A stretch of DNA of 64,000 bases from Acidimicrobiia bacterium. GTDB lineage: Bacteria; Actinomycetota; Acidimicrobiia; Spongiisociales; UBA5794. Location: assembly GCA_003235475.1 (NCBI GenBank), contig QJWC01000116.1:1-64000 (forward strand). The letters are read 5' to 3'. Each line of letters opens with the position of its first letter. Position 1 is the stretch's first letter. The notes under the pieces are model-generated. The model was not told where the DNA came from. It worked only from the letters and a program-made list of their open reading frames with translations, and searched no databases. This document shows positions 51,166 through 60,019 of the stretch, piece after piece. A program made the position numbers and the translations under genes.

Positions 51166-52232
51166 CCGACACGATGGATCAAGCCGCACAGCCATCATCG
51201 GTCAGCGTGGGAGACCTTCCGGCCGACGTGATCATGAGGGTGAACCACCTCGTGAAGGAGTTCCCGATCCGGAAGGGTGTGTTCTTCAAGAAACAGGTCG
51301 GCGCTGTCAAGGCCGTGACCGACATCTCGTTCGAGGTGAAGTCGGGCGAGACTCTGGGCCTGGTCGGCGAATCGGGATGCGGGAAGTCGACGACTGCTCG
51401 CTCCGTGATGCGGCTCCTCGAGCCGACGTCCGGAGACGTGTGGTTCCGATCGAAGACCAGGAACAAGGTCGTCAACGTCGCAACCGCCGGCAAGGAAGAG
51501 TTGCGGGGAGTTCGCGAGGACATCCAGATCGTGTTCCAGGACCCGTATGCCTCTTTGAACCCGAGGATGACGGTCGCGTCGATCATCGCCGAGCCCCTCG
51601 TCGTCCACGGGAAGGGCGACAAGCAGGAGCGTCTGGACAAGGTGAAGTCACTGCTGAAGGTCGTAGGCCTCCAGCCGGAGCACGCAAACCGGTATCCGCA
51701 TGAGTTCTCGGGTGGTCAGCGGCAGCGCATCGGGATTGCGAGGGCCTTGGCGCTGAATCCGTCATTCGTCGTCCTCGACGAGCCGGTCTCCGCGCTCGAC
51801 GTGTCGATCCAGGCGCAGGTTCTCAACCTACTGGACGATCTCCAGAGCGAGTTCGGATTGACGTACCTGTTCATCGCCCACGACCTTTCGGTCGTGCGGC
51901 ACATCTCGGACCGTGTGGCCGTGATGTATCTCGGACGGATGGTCGAGATGGCGGATCGCGATGCGCTCTACGACCGTCCGATGCACCCGTACACGCACGC
52001 CCTTTTGTCCGCGGTTCCCATTCCTGACCCCAAGGTCGAGGCGACCCGCGAGAGAATCCTGCTCGAGGGCGACATTCCGTCTCCGATCAACCCGCCGTCC
52101 GGGTGCCGCTTCCACACGAGGTGCCCGATCGCGCAGATGGGCAAGTGCGATGTGGACGAGCCGCAGCTCCTGGAGCTCGAGCCAGGGCATTGGGTCGCGT
52201 GCCACTTCCCGGAGATCAAGCAGGTCATCTGA
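51162..52232 (+). CDS. peptide ABC transporter ATP-binding protein (DppF-like)
   Basis: [54 protein letters not shown]. Confidence 0.95.
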   Translation: MTDTMDQAAQPSSVSVGDLPADVIMRVNHLVKEFPIRKGVFFKKQVGAVKAVTDISFEVKSGETLGLVGESGCGKSTTARSVMRLLEPTSGDVWFRSKTRNKVVNVATAGKEELRGVREDIQIVFQDPYASLNPRMTVASIIAEPLVVHGKGDKQERLDKVKSLLKVVGLQPEHANRYPHEFSGGQRQRIGIARALALNPSFVVLDEPVSALDVSIQAQVLNLLDDLQSEFGLTYLFIAHDLSVVRHISDRVAVMYLGRMVEMADRDALYDRPMHPYTHALLSAVPIPDPKVEATRERILLEGDIPSPINPPSGCRFHTRCPIAQMGKCDVDEPQLLELEPGHWVACHFPEIKQVI

Positions 52233-52303
52233 ACCGCTCGGCATCGGCCGTGTCGCATGATCCTTGCGAGGGGGCGGTCGGTATACTCCCGGCTTCTCAC
52301 CAC

Positions 52304-52388
52304 GTCGGAGTGGCGGAATTGGTAGACGCGCTAGGTTGAGGGCCTAGTGGGCGAATAGCCCGTGGAAGTTCGAGTCTTCTCTCCGACA
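52304..52388 (+). tRNA. tRNA-Leu (anticodon GAG)
   Basis: gtcggagtggcggaattggtagacgcgctagg-ttgaggg-cctag...gttcgagtcttctctccgaca; acceptor GTCGGAG/CTCCGAC. Confidence 0.95.
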
Positions 52389-52426
52389 CCCAATACCGGG
52401 GACACCTGTCGCTAGGCTGGCCGACC

Positions 52427-53323
52427 ATGACGCTTGACGCCCTTCGGACGCCTCCCGATAGGTTCGCTGACCTTCCCGACTGGCCCTATGAGCCGCGCTA
52501 CCTCGACGATCTCTCGGGTTACGAGGGGCTCCGGATGCACTACGTCGACGAAGGTCCGGCCGATGCCCCCGTGATGCTCTGCCTCCATGGCGAGCCGACG
52601 TGGTCGTACCTCTATCGACGGATGATTCCCGTCTTCCTCGACGCGGGATACAGGGTGGTCGCTCCTGACTTCTTCGGGTTCGGCCGTTCCGACAAGCCCG
52701 TCGAGGATGCGGTGTACACATTTGACTTCCACCGCGATTCGCTGCTGCGGTTCATCGAGCGGCTCGACCTGAGCGACGTGACGCTCGTCGTCCAGGACTG
52801 GGGCGGCATCCTCGGGCTGACAGTGCCCGTTGACCACCCAGCACGCATCTCGGGGCTCTTGATCATGAACACGGCATTCGGCGTGGGCGCCACTCCGACC
52901 GACGGATTCATCGCTTGGAGAGACTACGTCGCGCACACCGCGGACCTCGCCGTAGACCGGCTCATGGCTCGAAGTGTCGGCCATCTGACGGCGCAAGAGG
53001 CCGCCGCATACGAGGCACCCTTCCCGTCTGCGGAGTACAAGGCCGGAGTGAGGACATTCCCCGCATTGGTTCCCACCGACACGTCAATGGCTGGTGTGGA
53101 GGTGTCGCGTCGCGCAGTTCGTTGGTGGTCCGCCGAGTTCTCGGGACGCTCCTTCATGGCCATCGGGATGCAGGATCCCGTGCTCGGGCCGCCTGTGATG
53201 GAGAGGATGCACAGCGTCATCCGCGGTTGCCCCGAACCGTTGCGCATCGAAGAGGGAGGGCACTTCCTCCAGGAGTGGGGCGGCCAGGTTGCGCACGCAG
53301 CCCTGGATGCCTGGGCGACGTAG
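52427..53323 (+). CDS. haloalkane dehalogenase, DhlA-like (alpha/beta hydrolase)
   Basis: HGEPTWSYLYRRMIPVF, VAPDFFGFGRSDKPV, VVQDWGGILGL (nucleophile Asp + halide Trp), AIGMQDPVLGP, EEGGHFLQEWG. Confidence 0.85.
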   Translation: MTLDALRTPPDRFADLPDWPYEPRYLDDLSGYEGLRMHYVDEGPADAPVMLCLHGEPTWSYLYRRMIPVFLDAGYRVVAPDFFGFGRSDKPVEDAVYTFDFHRDSLLRFIERLDLSDVTLVVQDWGGILGLTVPVDHPARISGLLIMNTAFGVGATPTDGFIAWRDYVAHTADLAVDRLMARSVGHLTAQEAAAYEAPFPSAEYKAGVRTFPALVPTDTSMAGVEVSRRAVRWWSAEFSGRSFMAIGMQDPVLGPPVMERMHSVIRGCPEPLRIEEGGHFLQEWGGQVAHAALDAWAT

Positions 53324-53395
53324 CGACCCCGCAAGACCAGGAATGGGATCGGGGGCAGTGTGTGTGCCCCCGAACCCACGCCGCATGTTCCTCTT

Positions 53396-54100
53396 TCAAG
53401 CCGGTCCCGGGCTGCCCTTCGCCTGGCAGGTGTCGAACCAACGGTCGAGTCCGGCGTACGCCTCGTCGAAGTCGATGCTCGGAAGCTCGAGGCCCTCGGC
53501 GACGATCTCGACGGTCGCCGTGAACGCGGCGTCGCGCGATGTCGAGCTGCCCCGACAGACATACCCGTCGCCGCGGCTGTTCCAAGAGTTACGGGAGAGT
53601 GTTCCGACACCCGTCCACGTGGCGGTGACCGTGACGGTGACAGGCACGAATTCAGCTCCAGGGCCCTCGCCTTCGTCGTGCTGGATGGACGCCTCGCCCG
53701 CTGTGACGATCTCTTCCAAGGGTGGTTCCGCTCCCTCGCCTTCGCCTTCGACCGAGACGTAGCACTCCCCGGCAAGCGTCGTCGCGACCGTGAGGCCGGT
53801 CAGTTGCCGATCCAGAGTCACGTCTGTCTCGTCGCTGGCGTAGCAGGACAGGTATCCGGTCTCGGAGTATGAGTCGAGGTAGAACGACACGCCGCTCCAT
53901 GCGTCCGAGTATTCCTGGTCCGTGAATTCCCAGCTCCCGGCCTCGAGGGCCGCGAACAGGAACCCAGATTCTGTCTCCTGTTCGAGGTACGCGTGTGCGG
54001 ACTCCGATTCCGATGAATATGCAGCCGGTGGCGCGGCTGCCGCTACTGCGGGCAACATGGACAGCGCGAACACCGAGGCGATAACGATCAGTTTCCTCAT
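53396..54100 (-). CDS. secreted protein of unknown function
   Basis: MRKLIVIASVFALSMLPAVAAAAPPAAYSSESES... signal peptide; ggagag RBS; no recognised domain. Confidence 0.65.
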   Translation of the reverse strand: MRKLIVIASVFALSMLPAVAAAAPPAAYSSESESAHAYLEQETESGFLFAALEAGSWEFTDQEYSDAWSGVSFYLDSYSETGYLSCYASDETDVTLDRQLTGLTVATTLAGECYVSVEGEGEGAEPPLEEIVTAGEASIQHDEGEGPGAEFVPVTVTVTATWTGVGTLSRNSWNSRGDGYVCRGSSTSRDAAFTATVEIVAEGLELPSIDFDEAYAGLDRWFDTCQAKGSPGPA

Positions 54101-54272
54101 GGTTTCTCTCCCATCTCCCGCCGCGAGGGCGGGTAGGTGCATCCGCTCCATCCCCGGGGAGGACTTACCATCCAGACGCCGCAGACCAGGATGCACGCTG
54201 ACACCGGTGCGAGGTGTTGTCGCGGCCCTGCCGATGAGTCAGCACAGTGTCCCGACGGCACGCACCTTGCTG

Positions 54273-54301
54273 TTGCGTGGGTCGGATCCCTGTCATACGA
54301 T
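54273..54301 (+). promoter_or_regulatory. sigma70-type promoter candidate TTGCGT-N17-TACGAT
   Basis: TTGCGT 54273-54278, TACGAT 54296-54301, upstream of the propeller lipoprotein gene. Confidence 0.5.
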
Positions 54302-54399
54302 TTGGGCTCTCCGCACCTTCCGTTGCAGGGCGTGATTGGTGACAGGCCACGCCCTCCCAATCGTTGACCCTTCTCGCATCTCCCAGAGAGAGGTACCCG

Positions 54400-55449
54400 A
54401 TGAGCCGTGCATCCCACTCCACGGAACGACCGTTGGTTCCCATCCAACGAAAGCGGCGCGCAGGACCTCTCGCGATTGTCGTCGCGCTCATACTGCAGGG
54501 CTGCGGTTCGGGCGCGGCACCAGTCCCCTCATCGACGTCCAACCCCGCCTCCGGAGCGACGTCGTCGACGGAAGTTCCTCTGTCGGAACAGACATGGATT
54601 GTCTATCAGGCGGAGTTCTCCGGCGCCGTGGACCTGGGTCTCGTCCATCCCGATGGGACCGGCGATCACCGCATTCCGGGCGGGCCAGGGAACCGCTGGC
54701 ATCCCAATTGGTCACCTGACGGAACGTACGTCGCCTATGACTGGACCCTCCAGAGCGGAGTGTCCCAGATCGCGCTCGTCGATCTCGATGGATCGGAGGA
54801 CGTGACGCTGCTGACCTGCACCGGGACGTGTCTGGGAAACGGTGGCCCTGCGTGGTCTCCCGACGGAGCACTCATTGGATTTGACGGTGCCGAGTCCGCG
54901 ACTGCCGAACACGGCGGTGACCTGTGTTACCTGGCACTCCTGAGGGTCGGGACAACCGATGTCACGCGATTCCTCGAACACCCGGGATGCACCATCCAGG
55001 ACTCGTATCTACAGTTCTCGCCAAATGGCCAGCGCGTTGTCTTTCAGCGTTCCGGGCCGGAGGGACAGGCCGTGTTCACGGCGTCGATTGACGGGAGCGA
55101 CGAGTTACAGCTGACGGACTGGAGTTTGTGGGCGCGACCCGACTGGTCGCCCGATGGTGAGTGGATCGTCTTCCAGGACCGCGAGGCGGAATTGCACCCC
55201 GGAGAGATCGTGAGCATCTTCCGGGTGCGCTCCGACGGCAGTGGGCTCGAGCAGCTCACGGCACCGGAGCAGGGTCTCATCGACCTCTATCCACGTTTCC
55301 TTCGAGATGGGAGCGCGATCGTCTTCAGCCGATGCCGTCGAGCGGGGGGCTGCCAGGTCAGGCTCATCGACCCGGACGGCAGGAACGACCGCGAACTCTT
55401 TGCCACCGAATCTGAAACCGTGCATGTCGATTGGCAGCCGACGCCGTAG
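54400..55449 (+). CDS. TolB/PD40-type beta-propeller lipoprotein
   Basis: Lipobox-like LILQGCGSG; repeated PxWSPDGxxIxFxS-type blades (NWSPDGTYVAYDW, AWSPDGALIGFDG, DWSPDGEWIVFQD). Confidence 0.8.
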   Translation: MSRASHSTERPLVPIQRKRRAGPLAIVVALILQGCGSGAAPVPSSTSNPASGATSSTEVPLSEQTWIVYQAEFSGAVDLGLVHPDGTGDHRIPGGPGNRWHPNWSPDGTYVAYDWTLQSGVSQIALVDLDGSEDVTLLTCTGTCLGNGGPAWSPDGALIGFDGAESATAEHGGDLCYLALLRVGTTDVTRFLEHPGCTIQDSYLQFSPNGQRVVFQRSGPEGQAVFTASIDGSDELQLTDWSLWARPDWSPDGEWIVFQDREAELHPGEIVSIFRVRSDGSGLEQLTAPEQGLIDLYPRFLRDGSAIVFSRCRRAGGCQVRLIDPDGRNDRELFATESETVHVDWQPTP

Positions 55450-55535
55450 TCGGTTCTGCTCTGTTCGATTCACCCCACGGTTGTGTCTTACGATCGCCCA
55501 TGTCGCCGCCTTAAGGGGTGAGGAGTTTGTGAACG

Positions 55536-56003
55536 ATGGTTGCCAAGACCGACGTCACAGTTGAATTCGAGAGCTTCGTCGCCGAGGTGGGCCCACGTCT
55601 TCGTGACTGCCTCACGGCGAGGTTCGGTCGTGAGGCAGGATCGGAGGCTGCATCGGATGCCCTGTCGTATGCATGGGAGCATTGGGATCGGGTCTCGCGA
55701 ATGGACAACCCTGCGGGGTACCTGTTCGCTGTTGCGAGGGGAAGGGTCCGTCGAGAGCGTGGCCGACGATTCGTGCGACTCGAGCAGGTCGACGAGCGGC
55801 GTACCCCGTGGGTGGAACCCGGCCTTCCGGCGGCACTGGAACGTCTCTCACCAAAGCAGAGGACGGTCGTCATGCTGGTGCACAGTTTCGGGTGGACGAT
55901 GGGTGAGGTCGCTGAGGTTCTCGGGGTTGCGAAAGGGACGATCCAGTCCCACGAGCGGAGGGCGATGTCTCGTCTTCGGAAGGAACTGGGGGTCGAACAA
56001 TGA
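55536..56003 (+). CDS. ECF-type RNA polymerase sigma factor
   Basis: Region 2 DALSYAWEHWDRVSRMDNPAGYLFAVARGRVRRERGRR and region 4 LSPKQRTVVMLVHSFGWTMGEVAEVLGVAKGTIQSHERRAMSRLRKEL. Confidence 0.88.
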   Translation: MVAKTDVTVEFESFVAEVGPRLRDCLTARFGREAGSEAASDALSYAWEHWDRVSRMDNPAGYLFAVARGRVRRERGRRFVRLEQVDERRTPWVEPGLPAALERLSPKQRTVVMLVHSFGWTMGEVAEVLGVAKGTIQSHERRAMSRLRKELGVEQ

Positions 56004-57061
56004 CGAGAGACATTCCGAGCCAGCTCGCCGCGTATGGCGCACAGCTCAACGATGGTGCTCCGCCCGTGACCGTCGAGTACCGACAGCTCGAACCGGAGAC
56101 ACTCGTGGATGCAGAAGAGACCCTCGCGCGACAGGGGTGGCCCGGCATGCGGGTCGCGGCGGCGTTCGCGATCGTGTTGCTGATCGGGCTGACGCAGGTG
56201 ATATTCCGCACGGGCGACGCTGACGATGTGAGTTCTGCTGGTATCGGGCAGGAGCCCGATCTCGGCGTGTTTGAACCGCTTCGGGGATGGATCGTCTACC
56301 CGGTCTCCGGGTGGCATCTGGAGGCAGTGGATCCGGACGATCCGACGAGTCGGTACGTCTTGGATGTCCCGAAGGAGGCGTCGCGCGGGGTTCCGATCGG
56401 CTGGTCGGCCGACGGATCGCGTCTTGCACTCGAGGATGAGGATGGGGGGCACGAATTCGTGATCGACCGGAACGGCGAGATCAGCGCCCGCGTGACGACC
56501 GGTGGATGCTGCATGTTCGTCCACTCGAACGCGATGGCGCCCGACGGCGGCTTGAGCCCGGGATTGGTCTGGTCGCCGGACGGGTCGGCGTACGCAGTGG
56601 TCCGTGAGGCGGGCGAGGGCGTTTCGATCCTTGTCGTCGAGGCCGCCACTGGCACGGCGGGGAGGCCCGACGGTCAAGAGTTCGCTGGATTCGCTCTCAT
56701 ACGCCACGTGGCCTGGTCCCCGAACGGTAGGCACCTCGTCGTGACCGGCAGCGAGACCAGCCCGATTTCCGCTGCGGGAGAGCCCCTCGCGGACTACAAC
56801 CCAGCCGCATTGCCACTACCGGCCAACCTCTACGTCTTGGATGTTGACGGCGAGGGGCGACGAACCGAGGTCGCGTCCGGTTACTTCATGGCTGCCGCCT
56901 GGTCGCCCGACGGGAAACGTATCGCGGCGCTGGAATGGCCTGACCGGAAGCATGCCAGACGAATCGTCGTGATGGACAGCGACGGCGCGGACCTTCGGGT
57001 CCTTCCGGGCGTTACCCCGAGGGGAGACTTCACGGGAATCACGTGGCACCCCGTGCCCTAG
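56000..57061 (+). CDS. single-pass membrane protein with extracytoplasmic beta-propeller; putative anti-sigma/sensor
   Basis: Short N-terminal cytoplasmic segment, TM MRVAAAFAIVLLIGLTQVIF, then WSPDG repeats; 4-bp overlap with ECF sigma gene. Confidence 0.72.
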   Translation: MTRDIPSQLAAYGAQLNDGAPPVTVEYRQLEPETLVDAEETLARQGWPGMRVAAAFAIVLLIGLTQVIFRTGDADDVSSAGIGQEPDLGVFEPLRGWIVYPVSGWHLEAVDPDDPTSRYVLDVPKEASRGVPIGWSADGSRLALEDEDGGHEFVIDRNGEISARVTTGGCCMFVHSNAMAPDGGLSPGLVWSPDGSAYAVVREAGEGVSILVVEAATGTAGRPDGQEFAGFALIRHVAWSPNGRHLVVTGSETSPISAAGEPLADYNPAALPLPANLYVLDVDGEGRRTEVASGYFMAAAWSPDGKRIAALEWPDRKHARRIVVMDSDGADLRVLPGVTPRGDFTGITWHPVP

Positions 57062-57092
57062 CACCCGCGTGATCGCGTGAGGCCGGAGTCGC

Positions 57093-57461
57093 TCAGTCCG
57101 CTTCGCGGTGCTCTTCGCCCCGCGGAACGCGTCGGTCGCGTCGCTTGGCCGCGCGCTTCCTCGTCCGAAGGTTGAAGTACGTTGCGATGAGGCCGACGCC
57201 CGTGAGCAGATAGACCACCGTGAAAAGCTTTGTGAACGTGGTGGTCGGCGTGAGATCGCCGAAACCCACAGTCGTCACCGCGACCACGCTGAAGTACAGG
57301 GAGTCGACAACCGACCAGTCCTCGACCGTCGAGTAGACGATCGTTGCAACCAGGATCATCAACAACGCGGCGATCGTGATCAGCTTGTATGCATGGTGGT
57401 CGAACGCCTCAACTGACTGGCGCCTCGTCGGTTCGTGTGATTTGCTCATGGAGTGCGACAT
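57093..57461 (-). CDS. two-TM potassium channel-like protein
   Basis: Selectivity filter VVAVTTVGFGDLTPTT between two TM helices. Confidence 0.88.
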   Translation of the reverse strand: MSHSMSKSHEPTRRQSVEAFDHHAYKLITIAALLMILVATIVYSTVEDWSVVDSLYFSVVAVTTVGFGDLTPTTTFTKLFTVVYLLTGVGLIATYFNLRTRKRAAKRRDRRVPRGEEHREAD

Positions 57462-59944
57462 TACGCGACCTCGGCGGCGATCGCGGCGAGGCCGCGTCGT
57501 ATGTCCGGTACGTCGGAGAGGAGCCCATCGTGCGGATCAGATGCGAGCGACGCGAGGCGCTTGGGCATCGTGAGGATCGTGTACTTCCCGGGGTCGAGTC
57601 TCTTCGTCACTTCCGACCAGCGCAACGGAGCTGACACGGTCGCCCCCGGCACCGGACGGACGCTGTAAGGGCCGACGATGAGCTTTCCCCTTCCGTTCTG
57701 GAGGAAGTCGATATAGACCTTCCCGTCGCGCCCGGCGGGGTTGCGCACGGTGGTGGCGATGTCCCTGGTCTTGGTCTCCACGACTCGCGCGATCAGCTCG
57801 CCGAGCATCTTCTGCTGGGCATACCCAACCGAGCGCCCGAGGGGGATCAGCACGTGGAGCCCGGTCTTGCCGCTCGTCTTCGGGTATGACGGGATGTCCA
57901 TCCGGTCGCACACCTTCTTGATCTCCTTCGCCACATCCACGACGTCTGTGAAGGGGGCACCCTTCGGGTCGAGGTCGAGGATGCACCAGTCCGGCGCGTC
58001 GAGGCTGTCGAGGCGGCTCGCCCACACATGGATCGGAATCGATGCGAGGTTCGCGAGGTAACGCAGGCCCTCGACGTCGTCGATCAGGAAGTATGTGTTG
58101 CCCTTGCCGTCTTCGTCGCCGATCCACTCCGTGCGTATCCAGTCGGGTACGAACTCGGGTGCGTTCTTCTGGAAGAAGGATTTGCCGTCGATCCCGTCCG
58201 GGTAGCGGTCGAGCACGAGTGGCCGACCCGCGAGGTAGGGGAGGAGGTTGTCGGCCACCGCCGTGTAATAGCCGATCAGGTCGCCCTTCGTGTAGCCCTC
58301 TTCCGGCCAGAACACCTTGTCGACGTTGGTCGGCTCTGATGTCCGCGCATCGATGACGGCGGGCGGCGGCGGGTCGGAGGACGACGGTGCTTCGAGCACA
58401 TCATCGAGGTCCAGGTCGCCCCACGACTCGAGCACCGGCTGGCGGAGGAGGCCGTCATCCGTGATCTCCTTGAACCGCACGACCGCGCTCAGGGATGGCT
58501 CGACCCATGTGTGTTCCGATCCTGTCGGAGGCTCCCCAGCGACGCGGGGTGCGCTGACCGTTGCATTGGACAGAACCCCACCGAGTGTGGTCAGGTCGGA
58601 ATCGGAGATACCCGAGCCGACCCTCCCGGTGTACGTGAGGGTGCCGTCCGACATTCTTGCGAGGTGAAGCGCACCGACGCCATGCCGCGATCCCTTGGGC
58701 GCCGTGTAGCCGACGATGGCGAATGACGCGGTGTGCTCCGCCTTCACCTTCTGCCAGGCCGATGACCGTCCAGCGAGGTACTTCGACGACGCGTCCTTGG
58801 CCACGATGCCTTCGAGACCCATGGCCTGCACCTGGGCGAACATCGCCTCGCCCATGGTCTCGATGTGGTCTGCATATCGGAGGGGGCCGAGCTTCGGGAC
58901 GATGCGTGAGAGCAGCTCTTTGCGAGATCGGAGGGCAAGCGGCCTGACATCACGGCCCTCGAGCGAGATGAGATCGAATACGAACATCGTTGCGGGCAAC
59001 GTGGCCGCGGCCCGGGCGATGTCGTGCCGGTTGCCAAGACGTCCCCGTCGCTGGAGGAGGCCGAACTGGGGCTTTCCGTCGTCATCGAGGACAGCGATCT
59101 CCCCGTCGATGACGAGGTCGTCATATGGGAGGCGCCGGATTGCCGAGACGATCTCAGGGAAGATGGCGGTGGCATCGAGCCCGCTCCGGTACTGCAGGGC
59201 GACGTTGCGGCCGTGCTTCCGTGCGACGAGGCGATACCCGTCGTATTTGATCTCAAACAGCCACCCTGCCCTAGTGAACGGAGCGTCGGCGGTCTCGGCG
59301 AGCATCACCTCGATCTTGTCGGGCAGATCCTTGATCCTCGGGGCTTCGAGATCGTCAAGGGCGGCAATCACCCGAGCGGCGTCCTCGGCACCGTGTGCGA
59401 GGTCCTCGACCGTTCGGCCGGTCAGGATCGAGGCTTCCGACGGCGGGTCCTCGCCATCGGGGCGCACCCATCCGTCGCGGTGCTTGATGAGCAGCCAGTC
59501 CGAGTTCTTCATGTGGACGAGGGTCCATTGGCCGTTGAGCTTGTAGCCCGAGAGGGTGAAGAGCAGTTTTCCCTTGGCGATGCCCTCGTCGGGATCCTCG
59601 TCCCAGGTGAGCGCACCCCTGTCCCACACGATCATCTCGCCGCCGCCGTACTCGTCCTTCGGTATGACGCCTTCGAAGTCGGCGTAGTCGAGAGGATGGT
59701 CCTCCGTGTGGGCAGCGAAGCGCTTGACGGCGGGGTCGAACGAGACGCCCTGGGGCACCGCCCATGACATGAGCACGCCGTCGTGCTCGAGGCGAAGGTC
59801 GTAGTGGAGGCGGGTCGCCGCGTGCTTCTGGACGACGAAGATGCCCTGTCCGTACGTGGAAGCCTCGCCGAACGGCTCTGGCGTCCTGGAGCGATCGCGC
59901 TTGCGGCGATAGTCGGTGAGGCGATCGGTGGGCGGATCGGGCAT
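57461..59944 (-). CDS. ligD: multidomain NHEJ DNA ligase D (phosphoesterase-ligase-polymerase order)
   Basis: FVVQKHAATRLHYDLRLEHDGVLMSWAVPQG (PE), LFEIKYDGYRLVARKHG (ligase nucleotidyl Lys), NVDKVFWPEEGYTKGDLIGYY...FFQKNAP (Pol). Confidence 0.96.
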   Translation of the reverse strand: MPDPPTDRLTDYRRKRDRSRTPEPFGEASTYGQGIFVVQKHAATRLHYDLRLEHDGVLMSWAVPQGVSFDPAVKRFAAHTEDHPLDYADFEGVIPKDEYGGGEMIVWDRGALTWDEDPDEGIAKGKLLFTLSGYKLNGQWTLVHMKNSDWLLIKHRDGWVRPDGEDPPSEASILTGRTVEDLAHGAEDAARVIAALDDLEAPRIKDLPDKIEVMLAETADAPFTRAGWLFEIKYDGYRLVARKHGRNVALQYRSGLDATAIFPEIVSAIRRLPYDDLVIDGEIAVLDDDGKPQFGLLQRRGRLGNRHDIARAAATLPATMFVFDLISLEGRDVRPLALRSRKELLSRIVPKLGPLRYADHIETMGEAMFAQVQAMGLEGIVAKDASSKYLAGRSSAWQKVKAEHTASFAIVGYTAPKGSRHGVGALHLARMSDGTLTYTGRVGSGISDSDLTTLGGVLSNATVSAPRVAGEPPTGSEHTWVEPSLSAVVRFKEITDDGLLRQPVLESWGDLDLDDVLEAPSSSDPPPPAVIDARTSEPTNVDKVFWPEEGYTKGDLIGYYTAVADNLLPYLAGRPLVLDRYPDGIDGKSFFQKNAPEFVPDWIRTEWIGDEDGKGNTYFLIDDVEGLRYLANLASIPIHVWASRLDSLDAPDWCILDLDPKGAPFTDVVDVAKEIKKVCDRMDIPSYPKTSGKTGLHVLIPLGRSVGYAQQKMLGELIARVVETKTRDIATTVRNPAGRDGKVYIDFLQNGRGKLIVGPYSVRPVPGATVSAPLRWSEVTKRLDPGKYTILTMPKRLASLASDPHDGLLSDVPDIRRGLAAIAAEVA

Positions 59945-60019
59945 GCGGGCGATGCTAGGTGCCTACCCTTTCGGCTTTTCGCGATCTGTGGTACAAATGA
60001 TCCCTTCAGGAGGCACTTC

